Below are positions 1 to 8,191 of a stretch of 64,000 bases of DNA, in pieces. Position numbers and translations under genes: made by a program. The stretch is taken from positions 212,439 to 276,438 of the forward strand of contig NW_017962914.1 of the NCBI RefSeq assembly GCF_001661345.1, written 5' to 3'. Under the pieces are notes generated by a model. It was given only the letters and a program-made list of their open reading frames with translations. It did not search any database and was not told the origin of the DNA. Source of the stretch: Ascoidea rubescens DSM 1968. Lineage: Eukaryota > Ascomycota > Saccharomycetes > Ascoideales > Ascoideaceae. Each line of letters opens with the position of its first letter. Position 1 is the stretch's first letter.

Positions 1-932
1 CCACCAAATAAATTTTGACCAGCAGAACTAGAGCTGCCAAATGTATTATTAGTGTTTCCAAATAAGCCAACGGTATTAGTATTGGTATTAGTATTATTAT
101 TTGCAAAAAGACCGCCAGAATTTTGATTTTGATTTTGATTTTGGTTAATGTTGGTATTACCAAATAATCCACCAGTAGTTTTATTTGTGTTTGTATTTCC
201 AAATAACGAACCAGTTGTGTTAGTATTATTGTTATTATTGGTGTTCCCAAATAGACCACCGGTGTTGGTGTTTGTATTGGATGTAGTAGGATTTCCAAAT
301 AAACCCCCACCAGTGTTTGTGCTGGTAGTATTAGTGCTTCCAAACAAACCACCAGCATTGTTTGTATTTGTATTTGTGTTTGCATTTCCAAATAAGCCTC
401 CAGTGGAATTGGTGTTTGCATTGTTATTATTATTGTTTCCAAATAATCCACCTCCAGCATTTGCATTTGTGTTTGCACTTCCAAATAAACCACCAGTGGT
501 GTTATTATTGTTTGCATTATTATTTCCAAATAAACCACCAGCAGTATTTGTATTGTTTGTGTTTCCAAACAAACTACCTGCAGAGGTTGGAGTGGAATTG
601 GCAGTATTATTATTGTTGCCAAACAAACCCCCAGCGGTTGTATTAGTTGGTTTAGCTCGAAACAAGCCACCAGTGGGATTGTTTGGTGAAGAAGTATTAC
701 CAAATAACCCCCCGGTTGGAGCATTATTGTTATTATTATTGTTATTATTATTGCTATTGTTTCCAAACAGAAAACCAGTAGATGTTCCAGTCGCTGAACC
801 ACCCCCTAGAGCAGAATTGGGGTTTTTGTTTGCGTTACCAAATGAAAAGCCAGTGGAAGTAGTTTGATTTTTATTATTATTTGCACCAAATGTAAAAGCA
901 GGAGTATTATTCGCCAGAGTTGAACCAAACAT
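1..932 (-). CDS. GLFG-repeat nucleoporin, N-terminal part (runs off the left edge)
   Basis: Seen: from the ATG at 932-930 the minus strand stays open to base 1, giving about 310 codons. The protein starts MFGST and carries about fifteen GLFG or SLFG motifs, plus FTFG and FSFG, separated by Asn/Thr-rich spacers. Known: such repeats form the permeability barrier of the nuclear pore and bind transport receptors; yeast carriers are NUP49, NUP57, NUP100 and NUP116. The short MFG start and dense GLFG array fit NUP49 or NUP57 best, but the diagnostic C-terminal coiled coil or autoproteolytic domain lies outside the window, so no symbol is given. Odd: one repeat reads F-CTG-F-G where its sister reads F-TCA-F-G, which bears on the genetic code. 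It is divergent from RRP15. Confidence 0.85.
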   Translation of the reverse strand, partial: MFGSTLANNTPAFTFGANNNKNQTTSTGFSFGNANKNPNSALGGGSATGTSTGFLFGNNSNNNNNNNNNNAPTGGLFGNTSSPNNPTGGLFRAKPTNTTAGGLFGNNNNTANSTPTSAGSLFGNTNNTNTAGGLFGNNNANNNNTTGGLFGSANTNANAGGGLFGNNNNNNANTNSTGGLFGNANTNTNTNNAGGLFGSTNTTSTNTGGGLFGNPTTSNTNTNTGGLFGNTNNNNNTNTTGSLFGNTNTNKTTGGLFGNTNINQNQNQNQNSGGLFANNNTNTNTNTVGLFGNTNNTFGSSSSAGQNLFG

Positions 933-1518
933 GGTGGGATAACTATTATATATTTATAGTGAAGCAGATAAGATCAATTATAAAAATAAAACGTCGTATA
1001 CGTTAATAAATTAGTGGATAAGAGAAGAAACGAATAGGATTTCTAAATCTTTTGAATAAATTCTTCGAATGAAAAAAAAAAGCCGTCGTTGATGTTGTCA
1101 GTGTTTCCTTTTTTTTCCTGTTAGGTTGAAAATTGGATATGAGTCCTTCCAATTGTGTTTGTTTCCAGATTGCCTGTATATCTTCAACGAGTTAATAGCA
1201 AATTGCTAATATCAAACAAGAACAGTGGAATTGGAATCAATTGTGGTGAATGTTTTAGAGAATTGGGTCCTTGATTCTGAATTCCAGAAAGAAAAAACAG
1301 CTTCAGTTGATTTTAAAATTCAGTGAAAAGGCACGTGATGCTGCGATTTATTTTTTAATAATTTTTTTTGGGCGTGAATAAATTTTTTTATTTTAGCAGT
1401 GAAAAGTTCAGTTTTTTTGAGTTTATTTGCAGACAATTGGATTTTGTTTTTGTTTTTATTGCTTGTATTATTGTTTTATCGGTATATTATTTTGTGTGTG
1501 TGTTTTGGTGATTGCAAA
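933..1518. promoter_or_regulatory. Divergent promoter region, nucleoporin / RRP15
   Basis: This 586-base spacer holds no ORF of note. It is AT-rich with T-tracts near 1105 and 1370-1390, as in yeast promoters. A CACGTGA motif at 1332-1338 matches the Cbf1-type E-box and lies about 190 bases upstream of the RRP15 ATG. Which of the two genes it serves cannot be told from sequence. Confidence 0.5.
1332..1338 (+). promoter_or_regulatory. CACGTGA, candidate Cbf1 site
   Basis: An exact CACGTGA sits in the nucleoporin-RRP15 spacer. Cbf1 binds RTCACGTG-type sites at methionine and, in several non-Saccharomyces yeasts, ribosome-related promoters. Assignment is by motif only. Confidence 0.4.
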
Positions 1519-2478
1519 ATGGGTGAAATAGTAAAGAAACAGAAATTGAATAAAAAAGGAAAGGCTGGAAAGACACAGATATCGAAAGAGGCAAAATCTA
1601 GTGATAAACCAAGAAAGATCAAGAGAAAAATCGAGGATATTATTGAGAGTGATAGTGAGAGCGATATTGAAAATGGAAGTGATAAAATTGGGTCCACAAA
1701 AACTGTGCATAAGTTGAAAAAATTGACCCCAAAGGAACTTACTGAGGACAATGAGGGAGATTTGGGAGACATTGAGTCTGATGAAGACGAGAAAATAAAA
1801 GAAAATGACAAGAAAAATAAATTGGATAAAAGAAAAAAAGTAAAAAAAATACAGAGTAAAAAAACGATACATGTGGATTCTAGTAACAATGAATTTTCAG
1901 AATTCTCAGATTCTGAAGATTCCAATGGTTCTGATGCCTCCAAAGATTTTGAAGAGTCAGATGATGAGATTCCTATACAAAAACAGAAAACCAAAAAGAG
2001 AAACAGAGGAGACGACGATGGATCAAAAGATTTTTCAAATGCAATAACCAATATATTGAACTCCAAATTAAAATCTTACGATAGAAAAGATCCCATGTTG
2101 GTCAGAGCTAAAAAGAGTTTGAAGAAGTTTGAAGAGGACAAATTGGAATCAAAGGCAAAAAGATTGCTTTCAATAGAGAAAAAGAGTCTAATGGACCAAA
2201 ACCGTATCAGGCACATATTGCCCAGTGCAGGCGATACAAACATCAGAGAGTATTTTGAAAGAGAAAGGGCCTTTAAGAAAGTTGCTCAAAGAGGTGTGAT
2301 AAAATTGTTCAACGCCATTCTATCAACGCAAACCCAGACCAACACTTCGGTCAGCAACAACCTCGAGAAACAAAAGAAAAAGGGGTTTTCGATCAATGCT
2401 CAGAAGAAGGAGGAGCTTCTCAACGACATATCAAAGTCCAAGTTCCTTGATTTGGTTAAAGCTGCTGGCAAATCCTGA
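1519..2478 (+). CDS. RRP15: Ribosomal RNA processing protein Rrp15
   Basis: The product is 319 residues. The N-terminal half is a Lys/Ser/Asp/Glu-rich acidic-basic region. The conserved Rrp15 domain fills about residues 170-319 and includes KLKSYDRKDP, RERAFKKVAQRGVIKLFNA and the C-terminal KKEELLNDISKSKFLDL. Known role: a nucleolar factor in early 60S maturation (27S pre-rRNA processing). I chose the ATG at 1519 because it is the first in frame; the open frame upstream to 1399 has no ATG. MET8 follows on the same strand after 221 bases. Confidence 0.9.
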   Translation: MGEIVKKQKLNKKGKAGKTQISKEAKSSDKPRKIKRKIEDIIESDSESDIENGSDKIGSTKTVHKLKKLTPKELTEDNEGDLGDIESDEDEKIKENDKKNKLDKRKKVKKIQSKKTIHVDSSNNEFSEFSDSEDSNGSDASKDFEESDDEIPIQKQKTKKRNRGDDDGSKDFSNAITNILNSKLKSYDRKDPMLVRAKKSLKKFEEDKLESKAKRLLSIEKKSLMDQNRIRHILPSAGDTNIREYFERERAFKKVAQRGVIKLFNAILSTQTQTNTSVSNNLEKQKKKGFSINAQKKEELLNDISKSKFLDLVKAAGKS

Positions 2479-2699
2479 GCTTGGTCTGATTTTTGTAGCT
2501 TTTTTACTTGTAACAAAATTCAGAGAGAAATAAAACAGAATTCTCTTTTGTGAGATTCGAACCAGCAATATTTTTTTTCCAGGACAATCCACAGCACTGG
2601 CACCGGAGTTTTTTTTCGATTTTTTTTTTGGTTTTTGCACAGATTTCGAATAAATTCAGTTTTTAACACTTTTGGCTCTTTTTGGCAGAGAAAACAGCA

Positions 2700-3515
2700 A
2701 TGGAAGAGGAGTTCCCAGAGATTCAGCCTGATGGCTCACTATTGCTTGCGTGGCAGGTCAAGGACAGACCAGTGCTTGTAGTGGGAGGAGGAGACGTGGC
2801 TGCTTCGAGGGTGTATCATCTTCTCAACGCCAACGCCAAAGTCACTGTTGTTGCTCCAAAGATCAGCAGGGAGATTCAACATCGCTATGAGAATAACCAG
2901 TTGTTTGAGTTGGTGCAGAGAGAGTTTGAGGACGAGGACTTGACGAGATACGAAAACGACTCAGAGTTCCAAAGGTTGACTCGACAGTTGGATGCTCCAG
3001 ATTTATCCAGCAAGCAAATCGATGAGCTCGATTCCAACATTGAAAATTACATCAAAAACCACAGGTTTGCCTTGATATTGACTGCAATCGATGACCCAAT
3101 CAAATCAAAATACATTTACTTGAAAGCAAAGTTGAACAACTTTGTGATCAATGTTGCAGACAGACCCAAAAATTGTGATTTCTATTTTGGTTCGATATAC
3201 AGAAACAACTATTTGCAAATATTAATATCGTCGAATGGCAGATCTCCAAGATTGACGAGATTGATTAATGACAAAATACTAAAACCGAACTTAGAGAAAG
3301 AAGGCGTTGATTTCAATAAAATTATCGATAATTTGGGCTATATCAGAAATAATTTAAAGACAATTGTGGGTCAAAATAATAAAATCAAAGAAAGAATGGA
3401 ATGGATCAAGAACTTAACTGATTCCTACACTTTTGAAGAATGGTCCAAATTTGAGAAAAAGGATTTAGATAATTTTTTGCTCGAAGGAAAACTTCAGCTT
3501 TTAAAACTTGAATGA
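2700..3515 (+). CDS. MET8: Bifunctional precorrin-2 dehydrogenase / sirohydrochlorin ferrochelatase
   Basis: The product is 271 residues, the usual Met8 length (about 274). Seen: an N-terminal Rossmann fold with VLVVGGGDVAASR at about residues 25-37, then ILTAIDDP at about 125-133 and NVADRPKNCDFYFGS, which match the catalytic segment of Met8/CysG-N proteins. Role: oxidation of precorrin-2 with NAD and iron insertion to make sirohaem, the cofactor of sulphite reductase in methionine biosynthesis. The start is the ATG at 2700; only a TTG lies upstream in frame. Base use shifts along the gene: the first third is GC-richer and the rest AT-rich, a trend shared by its neighbours. The gene ends 206 bases from the convergent PalC-like gene. 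Confidence 0.92.
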   Translation: MEEEFPEIQPDGSLLLAWQVKDRPVLVVGGGDVAASRVYHLLNANAKVTVVAPKISREIQHRYENNQLFELVQREFEDEDLTRYENDSEFQRLTRQLDAPDLSSKQIDELDSNIENYIKNHRFALILTAIDDPIKSKYIYLKAKLNNFVINVADRPKNCDFYFGSIYRNNYLQILISSNGRSPRLTRLINDKILKPNLEKEGVDFNKIIDNLGYIRNNLKTIVGQNNKIKERMEWIKNLTDSYTFEEWSKFEKKDLDNFLLEGKLQLLKLE

Positions 3516-3574
3516 TATTACAAAGGAATAAATGAAAAATTTTCATTATCTTTGTTTTTTTCTTTTTTTCTTTT

Positions 3575-3690
3575 TTTTCCAATTTATCTATTTATTCATT
3601 TGTTCATTTGTTTATTTGTTCATTTGTTCATTTGTTCATTTATTCATTTGTTAATTTATTCATTTGTTCATTTATTCATTTATTTATTGA
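3575..3690. repeat. Degenerate octamer array (TTCATTTG)n between convergent genes
   Basis: About 14 head-to-tail units of TTCATTTG with variants TTTATTTG, TTCATTTA and TTAATTTA fill the spacer between the stop codons of MET8 and the PalC-like gene. It is pyrimidine-biased on the plus strand and non-coding. It may simply be an expanded 3' untranslated/polyadenylation tract. Confidence 0.8.
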
Positions 3691-3721
3691 TCATTTTCAC
3701 TGAATAATTATGAATGATTAA

Positions 3722-5446
3722 TCAATAATATGCTCCTTTACCTTTATAATCATTACTCACGTCATCATTACCAATATTATTTTTATCAAAAGAATGAGGT
3801 GTCCAAAAATCATATTGAGTTGGAATTGCCATGCCAGATGGTATTAAATTATTAAAATCTTTTGTTCCAATAACATGTACTTTATTAAATGAGATGTTAT
3901 CATTTTCCTTTTTCAATTTAATGTTAAAGTTATTTAAATTAATTAACAAGTAATTTAAATTTTTGAAAATTAATGAATTTGAGCTTCTCTTATTTAAAAT
4001 TTCATTAATTTTAGGATTTTTAAGAAGTTTTTTAAGTTCTTTATTTTTCTCAAAGTTTTTGATATTGTCATTACCAATATTACTGATATCATTTTGACCA
4101 CTGTTATTATTGTTGTTACTGTTAGTGATGAAATTTTCATTGGTTTTTTTTTCTATCTTTTTCAAATTACGAGTTTTCTTAAAATTCATTAATTTTTTGG
4201 ATTTGAAATGCAAATGTTTTGTGTATTTTTTTTTACTGTCATTACTATTGTCAATATTACTATTATTATCATTATTATTATCAATATTATTACTATTACT
4301 ATTATTACTATTACTATTACTATTACTATTATCTATATCATCATTAAGCCTATCCTTTTGAAATTCTTGACCCTCTTTACTAGTATACTCATAATTGATT
4401 AGATAAAACCCGTAATTTATTAAGGAAATTGAGGTTGAGATATCATCAGATAAACTACTATAATAATTTTCAAAGGATTTATATTTTATAAGGAATAAAT
4501 CATTGTATACAACGAATAAATTCAAACAATTTTTAAGCAATTTGAGATTTGAAACCGAACAATTATTATAATTCGTTGGCAATAATTGCAATAAAAGATT
4601 TAGATTTTCTTTTACAAACGAGGATGATCTAATTAATAGAGAATATGTTGAAATTGTCACTTTACTAGGTGCATTCAAGTTATCAATCCCAAATTCTAAA
4701 TCATTAATTATTGAGTTGTATCTTTCATTCCAAAAATATTTTATCAAGATGATTGATTGTAGATTCAAATTCAAAAAATTGCTAATAAAGTGTTTATAAT
4801 TTGAACTCAATTCAAATATATGGTTATCATTATTATTGTTAAAATCAAACTGATCTAAAAAGGACATAAAAGAAAGAGACTTTTTGTATAAATTAGTAAC
4901 TGATTTCCATTTATTATCGTACTCCTCTTTACTGATGTTGTCATTAATCTCTATCAAGTGAGAATTGATAAGATTGACAGTGGAGTTTGAATAGCATAGT
5001 GCAATTGAGATAACACATATTTTGATTTCTTCTAGCAAAGACCATCTCTCTATTCTCTGGTTCTCTGTTATGGGCAACCTCCAGGGGATGCTAAACCTGG
5101 GGCTCTCTTTTCCTTTAGCATCACCACCACTGGCACCATTAAGCTGCTTTCTGGCATCGAAGAAAAAAATTCTGCTGGCTACTCCCTGGAAGTTGGAGGA
5201 GTTGAGGCTCGACGAGAAGCAGCCCAAGTAGTCAAACAACGAATGGATGTAGTCATCCAATCCAACAATCACTCGCTTCAAATCAGACAAAGAGGCACTG
5301 GAGGCCAATAGGGACCTTCTGGTCAACAAGTTGTTTTTGAGCAGAGAGTACTCGCCATCAGCCCTGAGCGAGTCTGGTTTCGTGAGCAATTGATCGAAGC
5401 CCAAGGGCATAGAACGAGGATATATAGGTGTGTTGGGCAAGTCCAT
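3722..5446 (-). CDS. PalC-like BRO1-domain protein (ambient pH signalling)
   Basis: The product is 574 residues from the ATG at 5446; upstream codons are open but have no ATG. Seen: an N-terminal segment with PIYPRSMPLGFDQLL, then LASSASLSDLKRVIVGLDDY and FSIPWRLPITENQR, followed by a helical region. This order and these motifs resemble the BRO1-type domain of PalC / S. cerevisiae YGR122W. Known role of that family: it connects ESCRT-III to the Rim/Pal alkaline-pH pathway at the plasma membrane. Residues about 410-500 are an Asn/Ser/Asp low-complexity insertion. The assignment rests on remembered motifs, so another BRO1-like or helical-repeat protein remains possible. It shares a short GC-rich divergent promoter with KAR3. 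Confidence 0.55.
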   Translation of the reverse strand: MDLPNTPIYPRSMPLGFDQLLTKPDSLRADGEYSLLKNNLLTRRSLLASSASLSDLKRVIVGLDDYIHSLFDYLGCFSSSLNSSNFQGVASRIFFFDARKQLNGASGGDAKGKESPRFSIPWRLPITENQRIERWSLLEEIKICVISIALCYSNSTVNLINSHLIEINDNISKEEYDNKWKSVTNLYKKSLSFMSFLDQFDFNNNNDNHIFELSSNYKHFISNFLNLNLQSIILIKYFWNERYNSIINDLEFGIDNLNAPSKVTISTYSLLIRSSSFVKENLNLLLQLLPTNYNNCSVSNLKLLKNCLNLFVVYNDLFLIKYKSFENYYSSLSDDISTSISLINYGFYLINYEYTSKEGQEFQKDRLNDDIDNSNSNSNSNNSNSNNIDNNNDNNSNIDNSNDSKKKYTKHLHFKSKKLMNFKKTRNLKKIEKKTNENFITNSNNNNNSGQNDISNIGNDNIKNFEKNKELKKLLKNPKINEILNKRSSNSLIFKNLNYLLINLNNFNIKLKKENDNISFNKVHVIGTKDFNNLIPSGMAIPTQYDFWTPHSFDKNNIGNDDVSNDYKGKGAYY

Positions 5447-5671
5447 CACTTTTCTGCCATCGAGTGCTCTCCTTCTAAGGCTCTGAAGGCTCTGAGTTTC
5501 TTTCTCACCTTCGCTCTGCTGAAAATCGCCCGATTCGGTTTCTGATATATCACGATTTTGTAAACAAACACTGCAAACAACCCAAAACAACAGTGGAATA
5601 CGCTGTAAACATTTGCTCTTCAGTCACACAATTGCTCTCCAGAGCCTGCTGCCATATTTCTCTGCTCCACC

Positions 5672-8191
5672 ATGGGCCTCAGCTCCAACTCCAGCAAGAA
5701 GAGGTTGAAAAGCCCCACCATCTCGCTAGACAAGCTCTTCCAACCACAGGCGAAGGTCGCTCGACCAGACTCACATCAACCACTAGCTGCTTTGTCGACA
5801 AACTCGTTGAATCTCTACAGAAAAAAACCACCTCTCAAGAATTCTGAAACAGATGCGAGGAAAATTGCTCATCTTCAAAATGAACCAGAAAACAATATAA
5901 ATACGTTGATAAACCATTTTAGCATCTTCAAACCACCGCCAGCATTGAACAACGAGAAAAGTATGTCGTTGCAGACTGAAAGTTATTTCACCACTCCAAT
6001 AAAACCAACGACCATCATAAGAAATGGCCACAATCCTCTAAATAGCAAGCCTAGGAACACATTGGTGGTCTACCAAAACAATTCTTCTGGCTTGAGGTCT
6101 CCAAAGGCTAAATCTCCTAAGTCAATAAGAACTTCTTCTTCCTCTCTTTCCTTGAGAAAGACCCAATCAAATATAAATCTAAATTTGGAGAAAAAAAGTT
6201 CCTTGGAGAATTTAACTGCGATATACAACAAAAAGCTACTTGAACTCTCGTCTCAAAAGAAGCTCTACATAAATTCATGCGCATACCAAAAGGAGCTGCA
6301 GTTTCAATTAGTAGAATTACAAGATAAATATGATTTCTTGAAAAAGACCTTGGATTCCAAAAAGGAATCACTAGATTTCTTGGTCAATGTTAACAAAAGA
6401 GATAAACTAAATGATTTGAAAAGAAATTTTGATTTAAATTCTAAACAATTGGTTGTAAATTTTGAGGATTCCCTATACAATCATCAAAAAGAATTGAATT
6501 CAGAAATAGATAAAATTAAATCAACCAAAAATGAACTACTTTCACAAGAAAAGCAGAAAAAATTGGATATATTAAATAAACTAAATGATAAAATTAAAAA
6601 TTTCGATAATATATCAAATAAAACTATAAACGATTTAAATGATGAAAAAAACTCAATTTTAATCAATTATAAGAAGAAAATTGATTTGGATTGTAATAAT
6701 TTAAATAACAATTTATCTAAAATCAATACTAAATTATCATCCATAATAGCCGAAGTCTCAACTATAAAATTAAACATAAATGATCTAAAAAACGAAAAAA
6801 ATTCCTTAATGGAAAACTATGATAAATTCAATGAAAAGATAAAAGACAAGTCTCTTTTAAATCAATCTTTATCATCAAATTTACAAATTTTGAAAAACGA
6901 TTCAGCTATAATCGATGAAAAAATTCAAAAAATAAAAGAAAATTTACAATATAATATTACTCAAACAGAAAAAATAAATAAAGAATTAATATCCAAAGAA
7001 AACTTGAGAAGAAATTTACATAATCAGTATCAAGATTTGAAAGGAAATATAAGAGTCTTTTGTAGAATAAGACCCTCAATAAATACAAATGAAAAATTGT
7101 TATCAATGGAATTTCCTGATGAATTTGATGAAAATAAGGAAATCTTAATAAAAGAACCAATAACAATGGAAAAATTGAACCAGTTTGGCACAAACCCTAT
7201 TAATACCACCAACTATAATAATAGGGGCAACAACTACAACTCAGTTATTCATTCCTTTGAATTTGATAGAATATTTGGAATGGATACTAATAATGCAGAA
7301 ATATTTGATGAAATATCTCAATTAGTTAAAACCTCGTTGTATGGATTCAATGTATGCATTTTTGCTTATGGGCAAACAGGAAGTGGTAAAACTTATACAA
7401 TGTCAAATTTAAAAGATGGTATGATACCCAAGGCTGTTAATCAAATATTTGATACCATTAATGATTCCACAATAAAACTAAAAGGTTGGAATTATAAAAT
7501 ATATGGCCAATTTTTAGAGATTTATAATGAAACAATTCATGATTTATTAAATAATAACAATAATAAAGATGATAAGAAAAAAAAATTGAAATATGAAATC
7601 AGGCATGATCCATTAAATGAAAAGACTATAATTACAAATTTGAGTGAGATTGAATTACTTGATGTTGATATGGTTAATGAAATATTAATCAAGGCAAATA
7701 ATAATCGATCAGTTGCATCAACGAAGAGTAATGAAAGGTCATCGAGGTCTCACAGCATTTTTCGAATCAAAATTGTTGGAGAAAATCCAATGACTAGGGA
7801 AAATACTGAGGGAATCTTGAATTTAATTGACTTGGCTGGATCAGAGAGATTATCGCAATCCCAAGTTACAGGTGAACGATTGAAAGAAACACAAGCAATC
7901 AATAAGAGTTTAAGTTGTTTAGGAGATGTCATTTATGCGTTGGGAAATAACAACACACCTAATGGTCATAATTCAATTAGCAATAGCAATCATATACCAT
8001 TTCGAAATTCGAAATTAACTTACCTCTTGCAATATTCACTCAGTGGTAAATCTAAAACATTGATGTTTGTTACAATTCCACCATTTGAGAAAAATTTTAA
8101 TGAAACGTTAAATTCCTTGAGGTTTGCGAAAAAAGTGAATAACACAAAAATTTGCAATGCAAATGGAAGTCGAAAAAAAAGAAATGAGTAG
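5672..8191 (+). CDS. KAR3: Kinesin-14, minus-end-directed C-terminal motor
   Basis: The product is 839 residues. Layout: a basic Ser-rich head (1-170), a long coiled coil (about 180-455), then the motor domain at the C-terminus. The neck GNIRVFCRIRPS is at about 457, the P-loop GQTGSGKT at 567-574, then NERSSRSHSIF (switch I) and LIDLAGSERL (switch II). A motor preceded by a stalk is the kinesin-14 order. Known role of KAR3: microtubule crosslinking and sliding in spindles and nuclear fusion with a Cik1/Vik1 partner. The ATG lies in a CACCATGG context. One CTG codon sits in the coiled coil (6296-6298). Confidence 0.93.
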   Translation: MGLSSNSSKKRLKSPTISLDKLFQPQAKVARPDSHQPLAALSTNSLNLYRKKPPLKNSETDARKIAHLQNEPENNINTLINHFSIFKPPPALNNEKSMSLQTESYFTTPIKPTTIIRNGHNPLNSKPRNTLVVYQNNSSGLRSPKAKSPKSIRTSSSSLSLRKTQSNINLNLEKKSSLENLTAIYNKKLLELSSQKKLYINSCAYQKELQFQLVELQDKYDFLKKTLDSKKESLDFLVNVNKRDKLNDLKRNFDLNSKQLVVNFEDSLYNHQKELNSEIDKIKSTKNELLSQEKQKKLDILNKLNDKIKNFDNISNKTINDLNDEKNSILINYKKKIDLDCNNLNNNLSKINTKLSSIIAEVSTIKLNINDLKNEKNSLMENYDKFNEKIKDKSLLNQSLSSNLQILKNDSAIIDEKIQKIKENLQYNITQTEKINKELISKENLRRNLHNQYQDLKGNIRVFCRIRPSINTNEKLLSMEFPDEFDENKEILIKEPITMEKLNQFGTNPINTTNYNNRGNNYNSVIHSFEFDRIFGMDTNNAEIFDEISQLVKTSLYGFNVCIFAYGQTGSGKTYTMSNLKDGMIPKAVNQIFDTINDSTIKLKGWNYKIYGQFLEIYNETIHDLLNNNNNKDDKKKKLKYEIRHDPLNEKTIITNLSEIELLDVDMVNEILIKANNNRSVASTKSNERSSRSHSIFRIKIVGENPMTRENTEGILNLIDLAGSERLSQSQVTGERLKETQAINKSLSCLGDVIYALGNNNTPNGHNSISNSNHIPFRNSKLTYLLQYSLSGKSKTLMFVTIPPFEKNFNETLNSLRFAKKVNNTKICNANGSRKKRNE

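Noticed and set aside
148-867. A 239-codon plus-strand open frame rich in Pro, Asn, Val and Leu
   Set aside because: It is the mirror of the GLFG repeats on the other strand and starts without a biological context.
1399-1518. N-terminal extension of RRP15
   Set aside because: The frame is open but begins with GTG; the first ATG at 1519 gives a normal hydrophilic Rrp15 start, whereas the extension would be hydrophobic.
2520-2640. tRNA-like sequence on the minus strand with a GGTTCGAATC B-box
   Set aside because: Neither the T-stem nor the acceptor stem pairs, so it is at most a very decayed remnant.
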